Virus record (IMG/VR): IMGVR_UViG_3300017527_000021
Location: 1-41,455 of that record
Strand: one strand, 5' to 3'
Source of the DNA: a virus
DNA length: 41,455 nucleotides
Below the pieces are notes generated by a model that made no database searches, had not been told where the DNA came from, and was given only the letters and a program-made list of their open reading frames with translations. Numbering within the stretch: position 1 is the first letter of the stretch; the number at the start of each line of letters is the position of its first letter. Shown piece by piece: positions 6,542 through 14,850 of this stretch. The position numbers and the translations under genes are program-made.

Positions 6542-7038
6542 GTATAGCATTTGACCAAGAGAATACAGGAAACTATGGTAAGGTAGTTAGTACAAACTGG
6601 CAAGCACTGCCTGCACGAGTTGGTGTAGGTGCTTCTTTTGTGGATGTCCTAATATACGATGCTGTTCCTAAGCAGACTAATACAGACATACTTGTCGACT
6701 TCTTTGTACCAGCCAAAAACGATTATAACTATTGGGGTGGAGGTTATCTAGAACCTTACTATAGTGAAGATGATGGTGTCACTTGGATTTCAGTAGGACA
6801 CACAGGGCACTATTTATGTATGTCTTATCCTTATGGAGTTAGATACCCTTACAATAGGGATTCACATTCTAACAGCTTCCTACTAACAGGCCTGACAACT
6901 GACACAATCAGGATTAAACTACAAGCACGTAGTCATAATTCAACTTTGTATGTTAATGGTAATAATGGGTCAGATGCAGGTACAGATGGATATGCAAGAT
7001 TTCAATCAAACATCATATTAACAGAGCTGGAGGTTTAA
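6538..7038 (+). CDS. Single-domain paralogue of the preceding appendage protein
   Basis: 166 residues, overlapping the previous gene by 4 bases (ATGA), so translationally coupled. It contains one copy of the domain seen twice upstream: PYYSEDDGVTWISVGHTG (residues ~78-95) matches EVYYSTDSGATWIYLGNTG, RIKLQARSHNSTLYVNG (residues ~126-142) matches RFKMRHNSHSGTVYFN, and both end in a similar E-L-E-V / E-Y-E-I strand. Likely arose by duplication and probably sits in the same appendage. Function unknown. Confidence 0.5.
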   Translation: MSIAFDQENTGNYGKVVSTNWQALPARVGVGASFVDVLIYDAVPKQTNTDILVDFFVPAKNDYNYWGGGYLEPYYSEDDGVTWISVGHTGHYLCMSYPYGVRYPYNRDSHSNSFLLTGLTTDTIRIKLQARSHNSTLYVNGNNGSDAGTDGYARFQSNIILTELEV

Positions 7039-7368
7039 GTGGATTTGTTAGAAGATATTGGTAAACCTACGGTACATGAGGCAGTACAAGCTCTTATAGG
7101 CAACGTAGGGTTTTACACAAATAATGGACAGGTAGTCTTCCTTCCAGATGCTAGTCGAAGACCTGATGTAAAAGAAATAGAAGACAAACTAGCTGAGTTG
7201 TCAGCCGAATGGGATAGAACAGAATACCGAAGGTTGAGAAAGTCTGAGTTCGATGACAAAGACTTTGGAGAGCAGAGCGATATGATGTATCACGATATGA
7301 TCCATGGCACAACGAATTGGATAGAGTGGGTTGCATCTATTAAAGAGAAATATCCCAAACCAGAGTAA
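7039..7368 (+). CDS. Hypothetical acidic protein ending the fibre cluster
   Basis: 109 residues starting at GTG 7039, chosen because a GGAGG Shine-Dalgarno lies at 7029-7033 inside the end of the previous gene. The N-terminus (residues 1-45) contains a strand pair with NGQVVFLPDASRRPDV; the rest is a helical, acidic segment with KEIEDKLAELSAEWDRTEYRRLRKSEFDD. The combination of a small fibre-like strand region and a charged helix resembles short fibre-assembly or chaperone-type proteins encoded after fibre genes, but I do not recognise a family. Confidence 0.45.
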   Translation: MDLLEDIGKPTVHEAVQALIGNVGFYTNNGQVVFLPDASRRPDVKEIEDKLAELSAEWDRTEYRRLRKSEFDDKDFGEQSDMMYHDMIHGTTNWIEWVASIKEKYPKPE

Positions 7369-7373
7369 AACAA

Positions 7374-7835
7374 ATGGCAATTAATTTAGACTTAACAAAT
7401 CCTACGAATGTCATTAGAGCTATGGTAGGTGATGTTGATATGTGTGACCCGATAATGTCGGAGATGATGTATCAACAGATATATGATATACACAATGTTG
7501 ATGGCAAAGAAGAGAACACTGTTATATGGCTTTCAGCTATTCAAGCCTGCTTCTACATCAAAGCTCATTATGCACCAGAGGCAATGCGTTATAGAGAGCG
7601 TGTTAATGCTGTCGAGTTCGAACAGTATGGTGGTGAGAGATATAAAAACTACTGTGACCTAATGGATTGGTTGAGAGGTAATCCTCCAGCGATATCAACA
7701 GGTGCTCCACTATTTCATTTCGGTGGCACATACACTTCATACGATAAGATTTCAATGCTTCAGTACATGAATATTTGTTTAGAAACCTATTGGGGTTATG
7801 TCTGGAGAGATGGATATTACGTAGAGGCTGTATAA
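7374..7835 (+). CDS. Head-tail connector (head-completion) protein
   Basis: 153 residues, largely alpha-helical with many aromatic residues. The size, position (first of four overlapping genes before sheath and tube) and helical content fit the adaptor proteins that dock on the portal ring (lambda-gp6/HK97-gp6-type role). The central HYAPEAMRYRERVNAVEFEQYG helix (about residues 61-82, shown in part) may be the ring-forming helix. No domain was confidently recognised. The stop TAA shares a base with the next ATG. Confidence 0.5.
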   Translation: MAINLDLTNPTNVIRAMVGDVDMCDPIMSEMMYQQIYDIHNVDGKEENTVIWLSAIQACFYIKAHYAPEAMRYRERVNAVEFEQYGGERYKNYCDLMDWLRGNPPAISTGAPLFHFGGTYTSYDKISMLQYMNICLETYWGYVWRDGYYVEAV

Positions 7836-8245
7836 TGGCTATCAGAAAGAAGTTAAAACTATTACAGACCCACAACATCACGTTTACACGTCATGGGAGC
7901 GACACCAGCGAGACTTATATAGATGAGTACGGTGATAGCATCGCTCCAACAGAAACGTCTGAGATCGAAACCTGTGGCTCTCTACAGCCATTCTCTTCAA
8001 AGAGACAAAGGGTGATGCTTCCAGAGGGTTCTAGAGAGAGTGATTTCTTGGTGTATTACACACAAGAGGTCTTGGTGGCAACTGATCTCAGAACTACAGG
8101 TCAATTCGACAACACTATTCCAGACACATGTACGATCAAAGGTCTTAACTATAAAGTGACAAAGACAGGCGATTGGGATGAATATGGATTGGCTGTAAAC
8201 AACAATGAATATGTATTACAGCTTATACAGCCTGAAGGTTCATAA
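7835..8245 (+). CDS. Head-closure / connector-like protein
   Basis: 136 residues from ATG 7835, which overlaps the previous stop by one base. The frame is open further upstream but that extension would lie inside the connector gene, so the coupled ATG is preferred. The protein is beta-rich: ETCGSLQPFSSKRQRVMLPEG (residues ~47-67, part) followed by LVYYTQEVL and YKVTKTGDWDEYGLAVNN, a pattern shared with small head-closure proteins that form a beta-barrel with a conserved W-D/Y turn. Followed by a one-base-overlap start of the next gene. Confidence 0.5.
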   Translation: MAIRKKLKLLQTHNITFTRHGSDTSETYIDEYGDSIAPTETSEIETCGSLQPFSSKRQRVMLPEGSRESDFLVYYTQEVLVATDLRTTGQFDNTIPDTCTIKGLNYKVTKTGDWDEYGLAVNNNEYVLQLIQPEGS

Positions 8246-8748
8246 TGATTAAAGGTAGGATAGTAAGAAAGAAAAAGACTCTCCTATCTATCAAGGCTTC
8301 TGTGAAGAAGATTGATGAACAGAAAGTTGAGGCAGGTTACTTCGCATCCCAAGGTGTACACAAAGGTGGTTGGGGTATGAGGGAGTACAATTATCCAGCT
8401 CTAGCACAAGCGTTAGAGTTAGGTATATTCGAAGCTTCTGGTCAGCAACGAGAACCAATGCCTTTCATGAAGATAATTGGTAGAAATATCATCAAGAGGA
8501 TGAAGACAGACTCAGGTGTCAAGCAAGGCTTTAAAAGGTGGTCAAGCAAACTGGATAAGAATGCAAGGCCTAAACTTTGGTTAGATGCAGTTGGTGAGCT
8601 GGCAATCAAAGAATCTGAAAACGTATTCAATAATAAAGCATACTTCCCTCAAGCACCACGTAACGCTACACCGTTATGGGAGACAGGAGATTTTGCTAAA
8701 CACTTCGCCTATAGAACATCGATAGGAAAGACAGTAAGGACTAAATAG
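8245..8748 (+). CDS. Neck / tail-completion protein, HK97-gp10-like
   Basis: 167 residues, basic at both ends. The central motif EAGYFASQGVHKGG...YNYPALAQALELG (residues ~31-60) recalls the V/I-E-V-G-x-x-x-x...VA-x-x-x-E-x-G core of HK97-gp10-like and Mu virion-morphogenesis proteins, which bind between connector and tail. Further residues R-E-P-M-P-F-M (residues ~72-78) match the R-P-F-M/L segment of that family. It overlaps both neighbours by one base. Confidence 0.6.
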   Translation: MIKGRIVRKKKTLLSIKASVKKIDEQKVEAGYFASQGVHKGGWGMREYNYPALAQALELGIFEASGQQREPMPFMKIIGRNIIKRMKTDSGVKQGFKRWSSKLDKNARPKLWLDAVGELAIKESENVFNNKAYFPQAPRNATPLWETGDFAKHFAYRTSIGKTVRTK

Positions 8749-9347
8749 TGGCTCTTGATTATAAAGAAATTCGTAAGACAATCATTGACACAGTTAAGGC
8801 TGCTATTGGTGACGACTTAACACAAATGACTAACCCAGTATCTACAGAGACATACGGGCTTGTAATGAATGCAAGACCTAATCCTGAGAAGCCAATACCT
8901 AGTTATCCTTATGCGGTTCTAGATATTACAGGTACAAGAGATACACAATGGCATACAACCAACCTCACTTATGACGGGCTAACAGATTTCTGGGAGTACG
9001 ACACACATAAGACTATGGACTTGCAGATAACTGTCTATGGCAATAATGCCACGATGGATGCACACGAAATAGCTGAGAAGTTAGCCACATCATATCGTAG
9101 AGACGATATAAGAGAAATCCTTAGTTTAGGTGATCTAGGACTTGTTGATGTTGAGGCAGTTCAGATTCAACCAGAGCTATTACAAACTGACTTTCTTGAG
9201 GTCTCTGTTGTACAGATGAGTATACGTGTTAATGATAAGTTTGTAGACCCAAGTATGGAGAGTATCGAAGATGTTATTCTACATGGAGAACTTGATTGTA
9301 CAGTATCAGGTGACCCGTTAGATATAGATATTGATACTACGGTGTAA
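8748..9347 (+). CDS. Tail terminator / neck protein
   Basis: 199 residues from GTG 8748, which overlaps the preceding stop (TAGTG). The composition, length and position immediately upstream of sheath and tube fit tail terminator proteins, which cap the tail tube: N-terminal helix (YKEIRKTIIDTVKAAIG), a strand with YPYAVLDITGTRDT, a MDLQITVYGNN strand and a dimer-type helix MDAHEIAEKLATSYRRDDI. The final ~25 residues are acidic. No catalytic role expected. In many relatives the sheath gene follows at once; here a decayed HNH gene intervenes. Confidence 0.6.
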   Translation: MALDYKEIRKTIIDTVKAAIGDDLTQMTNPVSTETYGLVMNARPNPEKPIPSYPYAVLDITGTRDTQWHTTNLTYDGLTDFWEYDTHKTMDLQITVYGNNATMDAHEIAEKLATSYRRDDIREILSLGDLGLVDVEAVQIQPELLQTDFLEVSVVQMSIRVNDKFVDPSMESIEDVILHGELDCTVSGDPLDIDIDTTV

Positions 9348-9348
9348 T

Positions 9349-9637
9349 GTGAAAATTATCTCAAGAAAAGATGCTAAGGCACTTGGTCTAAACAGCTAAA
9401 CGTAGAGCCTCAAAGATAAAAAGAACACCGAGTTGGCTAACTGAAAATGACTTTAGAGAGATCAACAGTCTATATAAGAAAGCGCAACTCTTAACGAAAT
9501 ATTGTGGTCAAACTTACCATGTTGACCATAAGATACCACTGCAAGGTAAGCTTGTTAGTGGATTACATGTTCCCTCGAACTTGAGGGTAATACCTAAAAC
9601 AGAAAACCTTTCAAAAGGGAACAAATATGAAATTTAA
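9349..9637 (+). pseudogene. Decayed HNH endonuclease gene (internal deletion and frameshift)
   Basis: The 300 bases between tail terminator and sheath contain two remnants in different frames. From GTG 9349 a frame reads 16 residues starting KIISRKDAKALGLN, the conserved N-terminus of a common phage HNH family, and stops at 9397. A second frame, open 9392-9637, reads the C-terminal HNH part: RTPSWLT near its start, then HVDHKIPLQGKLVSGLHVPS and NLRVIPKTENLSKGNK. The zinc-finger middle expected between them is missing and the join shifts the frame by one. The gene is therefore probably non-functional, unless the C-terminal part is translated separately. Confidence 0.75.
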
Positions 9638-9658
9638 AATTAAAGGGGACAGTGAATA

Positions 9659-11062
9659 ATGGCACTTCAAGACATTGCTCAGGTTTCAATCAGCCTTAAC
9701 ACAGGTGGTGTATCACGCGCAGGCTTCGGTACTCCGATATTCCTTACAGCACACAATTACAACACAGATGTAGTACGTTCTTATAGTTCAGCAACTGAAG
9801 TGGCAGCAGACTTGACAGTCGGGTCTAACGCTTATGCAGCAGCTCTATCAGTCTTTGCTAACAGTCCTTCTGTTGACACATTCAAGATAGGTCGTATCAA
9901 TGGTGCGTCTTCAACTATAGCTCCAAGCATTTATAAAGCTGATGGTGTGACAGTTAACACTGGTGCAGTGACAGCAATAACAGTAACTGATGAACTTGGT
10001 AACCCAGTTACAGCTACATACACAATCCAAGGTGGAGACACTCCATCGGATGCAGTAACAGACTTAGTTTCAGATATTAATGCTGTACTTGGTTCTGGTG
10101 GTTCAGCAGCAGTTGTTGTAACAAACAATGGTGATAACTTCACTATCGTACGTGGTGTACAGTCTAACGCTGACTTCAGTCTATCTGTAATAACTAACTG
10201 TGGAGTAACACAAACAGGTGGTGATGACATCGTAGTTGCTCTAGCAGCAATTCAAGAAGTTGATAACGACTTTTATGTGGTTACAACTGAAGATCACACA
10301 ACACTTGGTACAGAATCTCCAGCTGTTGGTATCCTTGGTTTGGCAAAAACACTTGAAGCTCAAGATAAATTGTATTTTGTAGGTTCAGCTCACGTTGACA
10401 CAATCGATACAGGTTACACAGCTGGTGAAGACCCATCAAGCTCTGACGACATTATAGGTTGGCTAATCGCTGGTAACTTTGGTCGTACAGTCGGCTTCTG
10501 GCATCAAGATGCAGACACAGCTTTTAATGAGTTGACTTATGCTGGTTACGGACTTCCATTCGATGCTGGTTCAACAATCTGGGTTAATAACAAATTACCT
10601 ATGTCTAACGGACGTAACCCAGACGGTAACGCTCTAGACACAACTCAACAGAATAACCTGAACAACCGTAATGCTAACTGGACAGCCTTTAAGGGTGGAG
10701 TTACATATAGTCGTGTTGGTAAAGTGGCTGCTGGAGAGTGGATCGACACAATTCGAGGCCGAGATAATCTTAAGAGCGATCTTGAGGCTGATATCTTCGA
10801 CTTACTAACGAATCAACAAGGTAAGAAAATCCCTTACACAGATGCTGGTATTAATATCGTTGCTGGTGTAGTGGAAACACGTTTGAATGATTACAAGGTT
10901 AATCGTGGATTCTTAGCCGACCCAATCACAATCTCTGTTCCGAAAGCGAAAGATATTTCACGTGCAGAAAAAGTAACCCGTATCTTAAATGATATGACAT
11001 TCTCAGCAAATCTTGCAGGCGCAATCGTAATGGTTGATCTTCAAGGTTCATTAAACGTTTAA
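9659..11062 (+). CDS. Tail sheath protein (DUF3383-type)
   Basis: 467 residues. The N-terminus (QVSISLNTGGVSRAGFGTPI, residues ~8-27) and C-terminus (SANLAGAIVMVDLQGSLNV) match the DUF3383-type sheath family: the N-terminal strand and C-terminal strand are the linker arms that knit neighbouring sheath subunits together. The central region (residues ~95-200), with repeated TVT and G-D strands, would be a surface-exposed inserted domain. It contracts on infection around the tube encoded next door. ATG 9659 is preceded by AGGGGA. 11 bases separate it from the tube gene. Confidence 0.85.
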   Translation: MALQDIAQVSISLNTGGVSRAGFGTPIFLTAHNYNTDVVRSYSSATEVAADLTVGSNAYAAALSVFANSPSVDTFKIGRINGASSTIAPSIYKADGVTVNTGAVTAITVTDELGNPVTATYTIQGGDTPSDAVTDLVSDINAVLGSGGSAAVVVTNNGDNFTIVRGVQSNADFSLSVITNCGVTQTGGDDIVVALAAIQEVDNDFYVVTTEDHTTLGTESPAVGILGLAKTLEAQDKLYFVGSAHVDTIDTGYTAGEDPSSSDDIIGWLIAGNFGRTVGFWHQDADTAFNELTYAGYGLPFDAGSTIWVNNKLPMSNGRNPDGNALDTTQQNNLNNRNANWTAFKGGVTYSRVGKVAAGEWIDTIRGRDNLKSDLEADIFDLLTNQQGKKIPYTDAGINIVAGVVETRLNDYKVNRGFLADPITISVPKAKDISRAEKVTRILNDMTFSANLAGAIVMVDLQGSLNV

Positions 11063-11073
11063 GGAGAAATTAA

Positions 11074-11586
11074 ATGGCTGATTCATTAAGCGTATATAGT
11101 GCAAGAGAAGTTGTTGTTGCATGGGGTCTTGTCAATATGGAAGGTTTCTCTTCTGACAATATCCTGTCAATGGAATACAACTCAGACCTGACAAGTGAAA
11201 CTGTTAGTGCAGATGGTAAGCTTGCCACAGCAATTACACCAGACCGTACAGGTACTGTGACTGTTGAGATTATGCAAACGTCTAAGACTAACATGGTTCT
11301 ATCAGGAATCTTAGCACATCAAAATAACCTAGAAGATACTTCTGACATCGTTAAGGCAGACTTTGCCGTAGCCGACCCATCAGGTTCTGTTCTTGCAGTA
11401 GCGCGTAATGCCTACATCAAGAAAGCTCCTTCGATTGGACTTGGTGTTGAGCAAAGCACTTACGAATGGACATTCTGTTGCGAGAAGCTAGAGTTCTTAT
11501 CTACACCACGTGGAGTTGAGGACGTTGCACTAGCAGCTGAAGTAGCAGGTATCATCACAGGTATGGTTGCATTAGGTAGCCGATAA
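11074..11586 (+). CDS. Tail tube protein (DUF3277-type)
   Basis: 170 residues. The pattern AREVVVAWGLVNMEGFSSDN (residues ~9-28), then GTVTVEIMQTSKTNMVLSGI (residues ~60-80), KADFAVADPSGSVLAVARNAYIKK and a strand EQSTYEWTFCCEKLEFLS matches the DUF3277 tail tube family, with the K-x-P and Y-E-W positions conserved. It polymerises into the inner tube. Good Shine-Dalgarno AAGGAG at 11061-11066. Follows the sheath gene as in other contractile-tail phages. Confidence 0.85.
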   Translation: MADSLSVYSAREVVVAWGLVNMEGFSSDNILSMEYNSDLTSETVSADGKLATAITPDRTGTVTVEIMQTSKTNMVLSGILAHQNNLEDTSDIVKADFAVADPSGSVLAVARNAYIKKAPSIGLGVEQSTYEWTFCCEKLEFLSTPRGVEDVALAAEVAGIITGMVALGSR

Positions 11587-11609
11587 AAACAAAATGGAGG
11601 GCATTCATT

Positions 11610-12128
11610 ATGTCACAAGCAGAATTTGACACAGAAACAATTAAGATAGGGGATGATACTTACGGTATCAATCTCCTTGACACATCTACAGCATTCAATA
11701 TTAGCCAAGAGTTAATGAAACTCTCGCTACCATCATTAGGAGCAGCAGCTGACGGTATGTTCTCTCAAGACTCTTGGGAAGACCCATCAACATTTACAGC
11801 TATTGCATTCCACTTTATACGTCAATCATCAGAAGTCAATACTCTAGTCATCATAAAAGAGATGTTAGAAGGCTCAACAGTAGATGGCGCATTCATAGAT
11901 TTCGATAGACATTTCAGAGGTAAACCTGATTTGTTAGCTAAAGTTGTAGGATTTGCATTGAAGGAAAACTTCGGTGGACTTTTTACGATGCTGGGTTTGA
12001 AGGAACGCTTAGCGACCTTTACGAAGGATTTGAATCCAGAGATGTTAGAGCAACTTATATCGGACGTGTTGGGCAAATTATCGACAAACGATCAAAACTC
12101 TCAAACAGAGACAGATTCTTCTTCATAG
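11610..12128 (+). CDS. Tail assembly chaperone
   Basis: 172 residues, acidic, ending in a D/S-rich tail. Content and place between tube and tape-measure genes fit the tail assembly chaperone that holds the tape measure before tube polymerisation; the helical YGINLLDTSTAFNISQELMK and ENFGGLFTMLGLKERLATFTKD stretches match this class. A second open frame begins within its 3' end and runs to the tape-measure start, as in the G/GT arrangement made by -1 ribosomal frameshifting. Start ATG 11610 has GGAGGG at 11596-11601. Confidence 0.75.
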   Translation: MSQAEFDTETIKIGDDTYGINLLDTSTAFNISQELMKLSLPSLGAAADGMFSQDSWEDPSTFTAIAFHFIRQSSEVNTLVIIKEMLEGSTVDGAFIDFDRHFRGKPDLLAKVVGFALKENFGGLFTMLGLKERLATFTKDLNPEMLEQLISDVLGKLSTNDQNSQTETDSSS

Positions 12129-12295
12129 TATCTAACTCAGAGTTTTGTCACGAACCGTTATTGACACTTCAATATAAATTCTCTATGCGTCAGTTCCTTG
12201 CATATAAAGAAAACGTTATGCACCAAGAACTGTTTAAAGCTGCTCGTCTCCGTGATGAGAAAAGAGAAAGAGACAAAGAGAGAGATAAAAAATAA
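12122..12295 (+). CDS. -1 frame extension of tail assembly chaperone (GT-like)
   Basis: This frame is -1 relative to the chaperone, is open far upstream inside it, and runs past its stop to TAA 12293-12295, where the stop overlaps the tape-measure ATG by one base. Past the chaperone stop it codes for about 56 residues (IVSNSEFCHEPLLTLQYKFS, then a strongly charged C-terminal helix rich in RERDKERDKK). No good start codon with Shine-Dalgarno exists for independent translation. I therefore infer production as a C-terminal extension by -1 programmed frameshifting. No classical slippery heptamer in the right phase is obvious, so the slip site is unassigned; the start given here is only where the extension becomes distinctive. 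Confidence 0.6.
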   Translation, partial: FIVSNSEFCHEPLLTLQYKFSMRQFLAYKENVMHQELFKAARLRDEKRERDKERDKK

Positions 12296-14214
12296 TGTCT
12301 ACTACTGTTAAAGATTATACTTTAGAGCTTCAGTGGAGTGGTAAGAAAGTTACCGAGGGCATTGATAAGTTAGAAAAGAAGCTTGCAGCATTAGGTGTTG
12401 CAGCTTCTAAGCTCGAACAAATGGGTAACCCTGTACAGCCTAAGAAAAAGCTGGCACAGATGGATGCTCACATGGCGAAGTACCGTGAGATGAATAAAGC
12501 TCATGGTGAAGGCATAAAAGAAAACACAAGACGACTACGTGAACAAGATAAGGCTGCTCGGTTAGTATTAAACTCTGAGCGTGAGACTCTTAATGTAGAA
12601 CGTCAACGTAACTCTACAATGGCTCGACTTGATGCCAGAGTTAGAAAGATGCAAGACGCTATGGACTCGGCAGGTAAGGGTGACAGAGCTGATAAGCTTA
12701 GAAAGAGCTTAGACTTACAGATAAAGAAAATTAGAAAGTTCCAAGAGACTTGGGATAAAGCTAGTGTACAAACAAGACGTGATCTCCTAATGATGGAGAG
12801 ATCAATGCGTCCACTTATCAATGAAACTGATAATGCGTCAAGGGCAGCTCGTAGAGCAGCTAAGTCGTATGGGTTATTCGGTAGCATCGGTAAGAGAGCG
12901 ATGTCTACATTCACATCTTATGCAGCAGCTGGTATCGGTGCATACGCTCTTGTAAACCTTGGTAGAGAAGCTTATAGAGCAGCTCAAGGTTATGAAGCGT
13001 TAGAGGTATCAATGCAAGCAGCGTTTGGTTCACAAGCAGAAGGAACAAAACAGTTAGAGTACTCTGAGCATGTTGCTAAGAAATATGCACTAGATATATT
13101 CGCAGTAGGTGATGGTTGGGCTAAAATAGCTCTGTCAGCTAAAGCAGCTGATATGCCTATGAAGGACGCTCAAGAGATATTCGAGAACACAGCTGCATCA
13201 GCATCAGCATTTAACTTATCAGCAGACGACACTAAAGGTGCTATGCGCGCGATAGTGCAAATGTTAGGTAAGGGAAAAATAAATGCAGAGGACATGCGTC
13301 AGCAGCTAGCTGAAAGAATCCCTGCGGCAATGCCAATACTTGCTAAATCGTTAGGTGTAACCTACGGTGAGATGGAAGATATGATGGCACGTGGTGAGCT
13401 AGGAGCTGAGAAGCTTGTAGGCTGGTCACAGACAATGGCTAAAATGGTAAAAGATTCTGGAGCATTAGCTAAGTCATTGACAACAATGCGAGCTGGACAA
13501 ACTTGGATGATGAACTCATTGAAGAAGTCAGCTAAGATTCTATTCGAAGGTGGAATAGATGGCGCTATGGGTAGACTGTTCGGTACGTTCGCTAACTTCA
13601 TGGACACCAATCAGGAAACTGTTGGAGCTATAGGTGAAGCGATTGCGTCAATGGTGGACGGTTTCACTAACCTGTTTGATATTGTGTCACCATTTATTGG
13701 AGCAATACTTAAAGGTTGGGGTGAAATTTATAAGCTAGTTTCAGAGACCTCAATGGTTGATCTGGCAGATGTTGGTAAGCTTGACCCATTCATGAAGACA
13801 ATCAGATGGATAACTGGTGAACTACATCTTATAAAGAATGGTTGGCTAAGTATCGGTGGTCTTATGAATAGCATCTTAAGCGAGCCAGAGCTACACATCA
13901 ATGCAATCACATTCGCTATTGAGCGTTTCATTCAGACAATGCGTAAGTGGACAGGAATGTCTTACACTGACGACGCTGGAGAACAGCATCAAGGTTGGGG
14001 AGCTGACGGTGATGATGCTATGGCAGACTTTGCAACAACACAGTCTCAAAAAGCAGCAGCAGCAATCACTAACACTAACAGTAGTGTTGTTAATAGTAAA
14101 GAGTTCAAGTTCATCATCGACGGTGTTGAGTTTGCTTCTGACAGTCTTATGGACGCTGTTAATGGTGCATTAGATATGGTCAATGAATCCGCAATAGACC
14201 CAGTAGGAAGGTAA
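12295..14214 (+). CDS. Tape measure protein
   Basis: 639 residues. Residues ~15-190 are lysine- and glutamate-rich and predicted coiled coil. Residues ~205-420 match the N-terminal-type tape-measure domain: AGIGAYALVNLGREAYRAAQ, then YEALEVSMQAAFGS, and MLGKGKINAEDMRQQLAERI with the following KSLGVTYGEMEDMMARGEL, which is a hallmark segment. Hydrophobic stretches near residues 455-475 (FDIVSPFIGAILKGWGEIY) may insert in the host membrane during ejection. Using about 0.15 nm per residue the tail would be near 95 nm. Start ATG overlaps the previous stop; it is followed by baseplate genes. Confidence 0.85.
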   Translation: MSTTVKDYTLELQWSGKKVTEGIDKLEKKLAALGVAASKLEQMGNPVQPKKKLAQMDAHMAKYREMNKAHGEGIKENTRRLREQDKAARLVLNSERETLNVERQRNSTMARLDARVRKMQDAMDSAGKGDRADKLRKSLDLQIKKIRKFQETWDKASVQTRRDLLMMERSMRPLINETDNASRAARRAAKSYGLFGSIGKRAMSTFTSYAAAGIGAYALVNLGREAYRAAQGYEALEVSMQAAFGSQAEGTKQLEYSEHVAKKYALDIFAVGDGWAKIALSAKAADMPMKDAQEIFENTAASASAFNLSADDTKGAMRAIVQMLGKGKINAEDMRQQLAERIPAAMPILAKSLGVTYGEMEDMMARGELGAEKLVGWSQTMAKMVKDSGALAKSLTTMRAGQTWMMNSLKKSAKILFEGGIDGAMGRLFGTFANFMDTNQETVGAIGEAIASMVDGFTNLFDIVSPFIGAILKGWGEIYKLVSETSMVDLADVGKLDPFMKTIRWITGELHLIKNGWLSIGGLMNSILSEPELHINAITFAIERFIQTMRKWTGMSYTDDAGEQHQGWGADGDDAMADFATTQSQKAAAAITNTNSSVVNSKEFKFIIDGVEFASDSLMDAVNGALDMVNESAIDPVGR

Positions 14215-14218
14215 GAGT

Positions 14219-14845
14219 ATGGCAGGTAAGTTTTACATAAAGAGTGAAGATAACGAACTTATCTATGAGCTTAGTGCGACAACTGACATCGCTATATCTG
14301 TACCTTCTAAAGTATCTGCATATGCAATCGAAGATGGTTCGACGGTAACTGATAATATTATAACGAAGAACGAAACGTTATCTATGTCAGGTATCGTCAC
14401 AGACGTATCTCAATCATCAGGCCTAAGCCCAATCGGTGCTTTAATAGATGTGATCACACAGCAAGAGCAGGGTGACAGTGATATAGAAGAAGTTGAAGAC
14501 TATATTCGTACACTGAGCCTTGCTATCAGCAATAAAGAGACATTCTCTGTTCATTTCTCAGACAAGCTGGCATACATCCCAAACTGTGTAATAACTAACT
14601 TCACCTACAAGAAGACTAACACTCTAGGTGGAGAGGCATGGCTGGTGTCACTGAGTCTTAAGGCTATCAGGATAGCTAAGAGGGCTGGCAGAACAGGACA
14701 ACCTAATGACGACTTTAAAACTTTGGTTGCTGCAAAGGAGAAAGCGGCACAAGCACCTTCTGATGTTGATCAATCTAAGGTTGATAAGGTTGAGGACACA
14801 AATAGAACTAACATGGAAAGCCAAGGCAAAGCGTTTGGAGCGTAA
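14219..14845 (+). CDS. Dit-like baseplate/distal tail protein
   Basis: 208 residues. The N-terminal ~150 residues contain a repeated strand pattern (SVPSKVSAYAIEDGSTVTDN, then KNETLSMSGIVTD) typical of the Dit-like N-terminal domain of small contractile-tail phages, including the SAYAIEDG turn. It would form the first ring at the tail end below the tube. The last ~50 residues are a charged helical tail, rich in K/D, without recognised fold. Sits directly after the tape measure and before the plug and hub genes, the expected order. Confidence 0.7.
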   Translation: MAGKFYIKSEDNELIYELSATTDIAISVPSKVSAYAIEDGSTVTDNIITKNETLSMSGIVTDVSQSSGLSPIGALIDVITQQEQGDSDIEEVEDYIRTLSLAISNKETFSVHFSDKLAYIPNCVITNFTYKKTNTLGGEAWLVSLSLKAIRIAKRAGRTGQPNDDFKTLVAAKEKAAQAPSDVDQSKVDKVEDTNRTNMESQGKAFGA

Positions 14846-14850
14846 AATAA

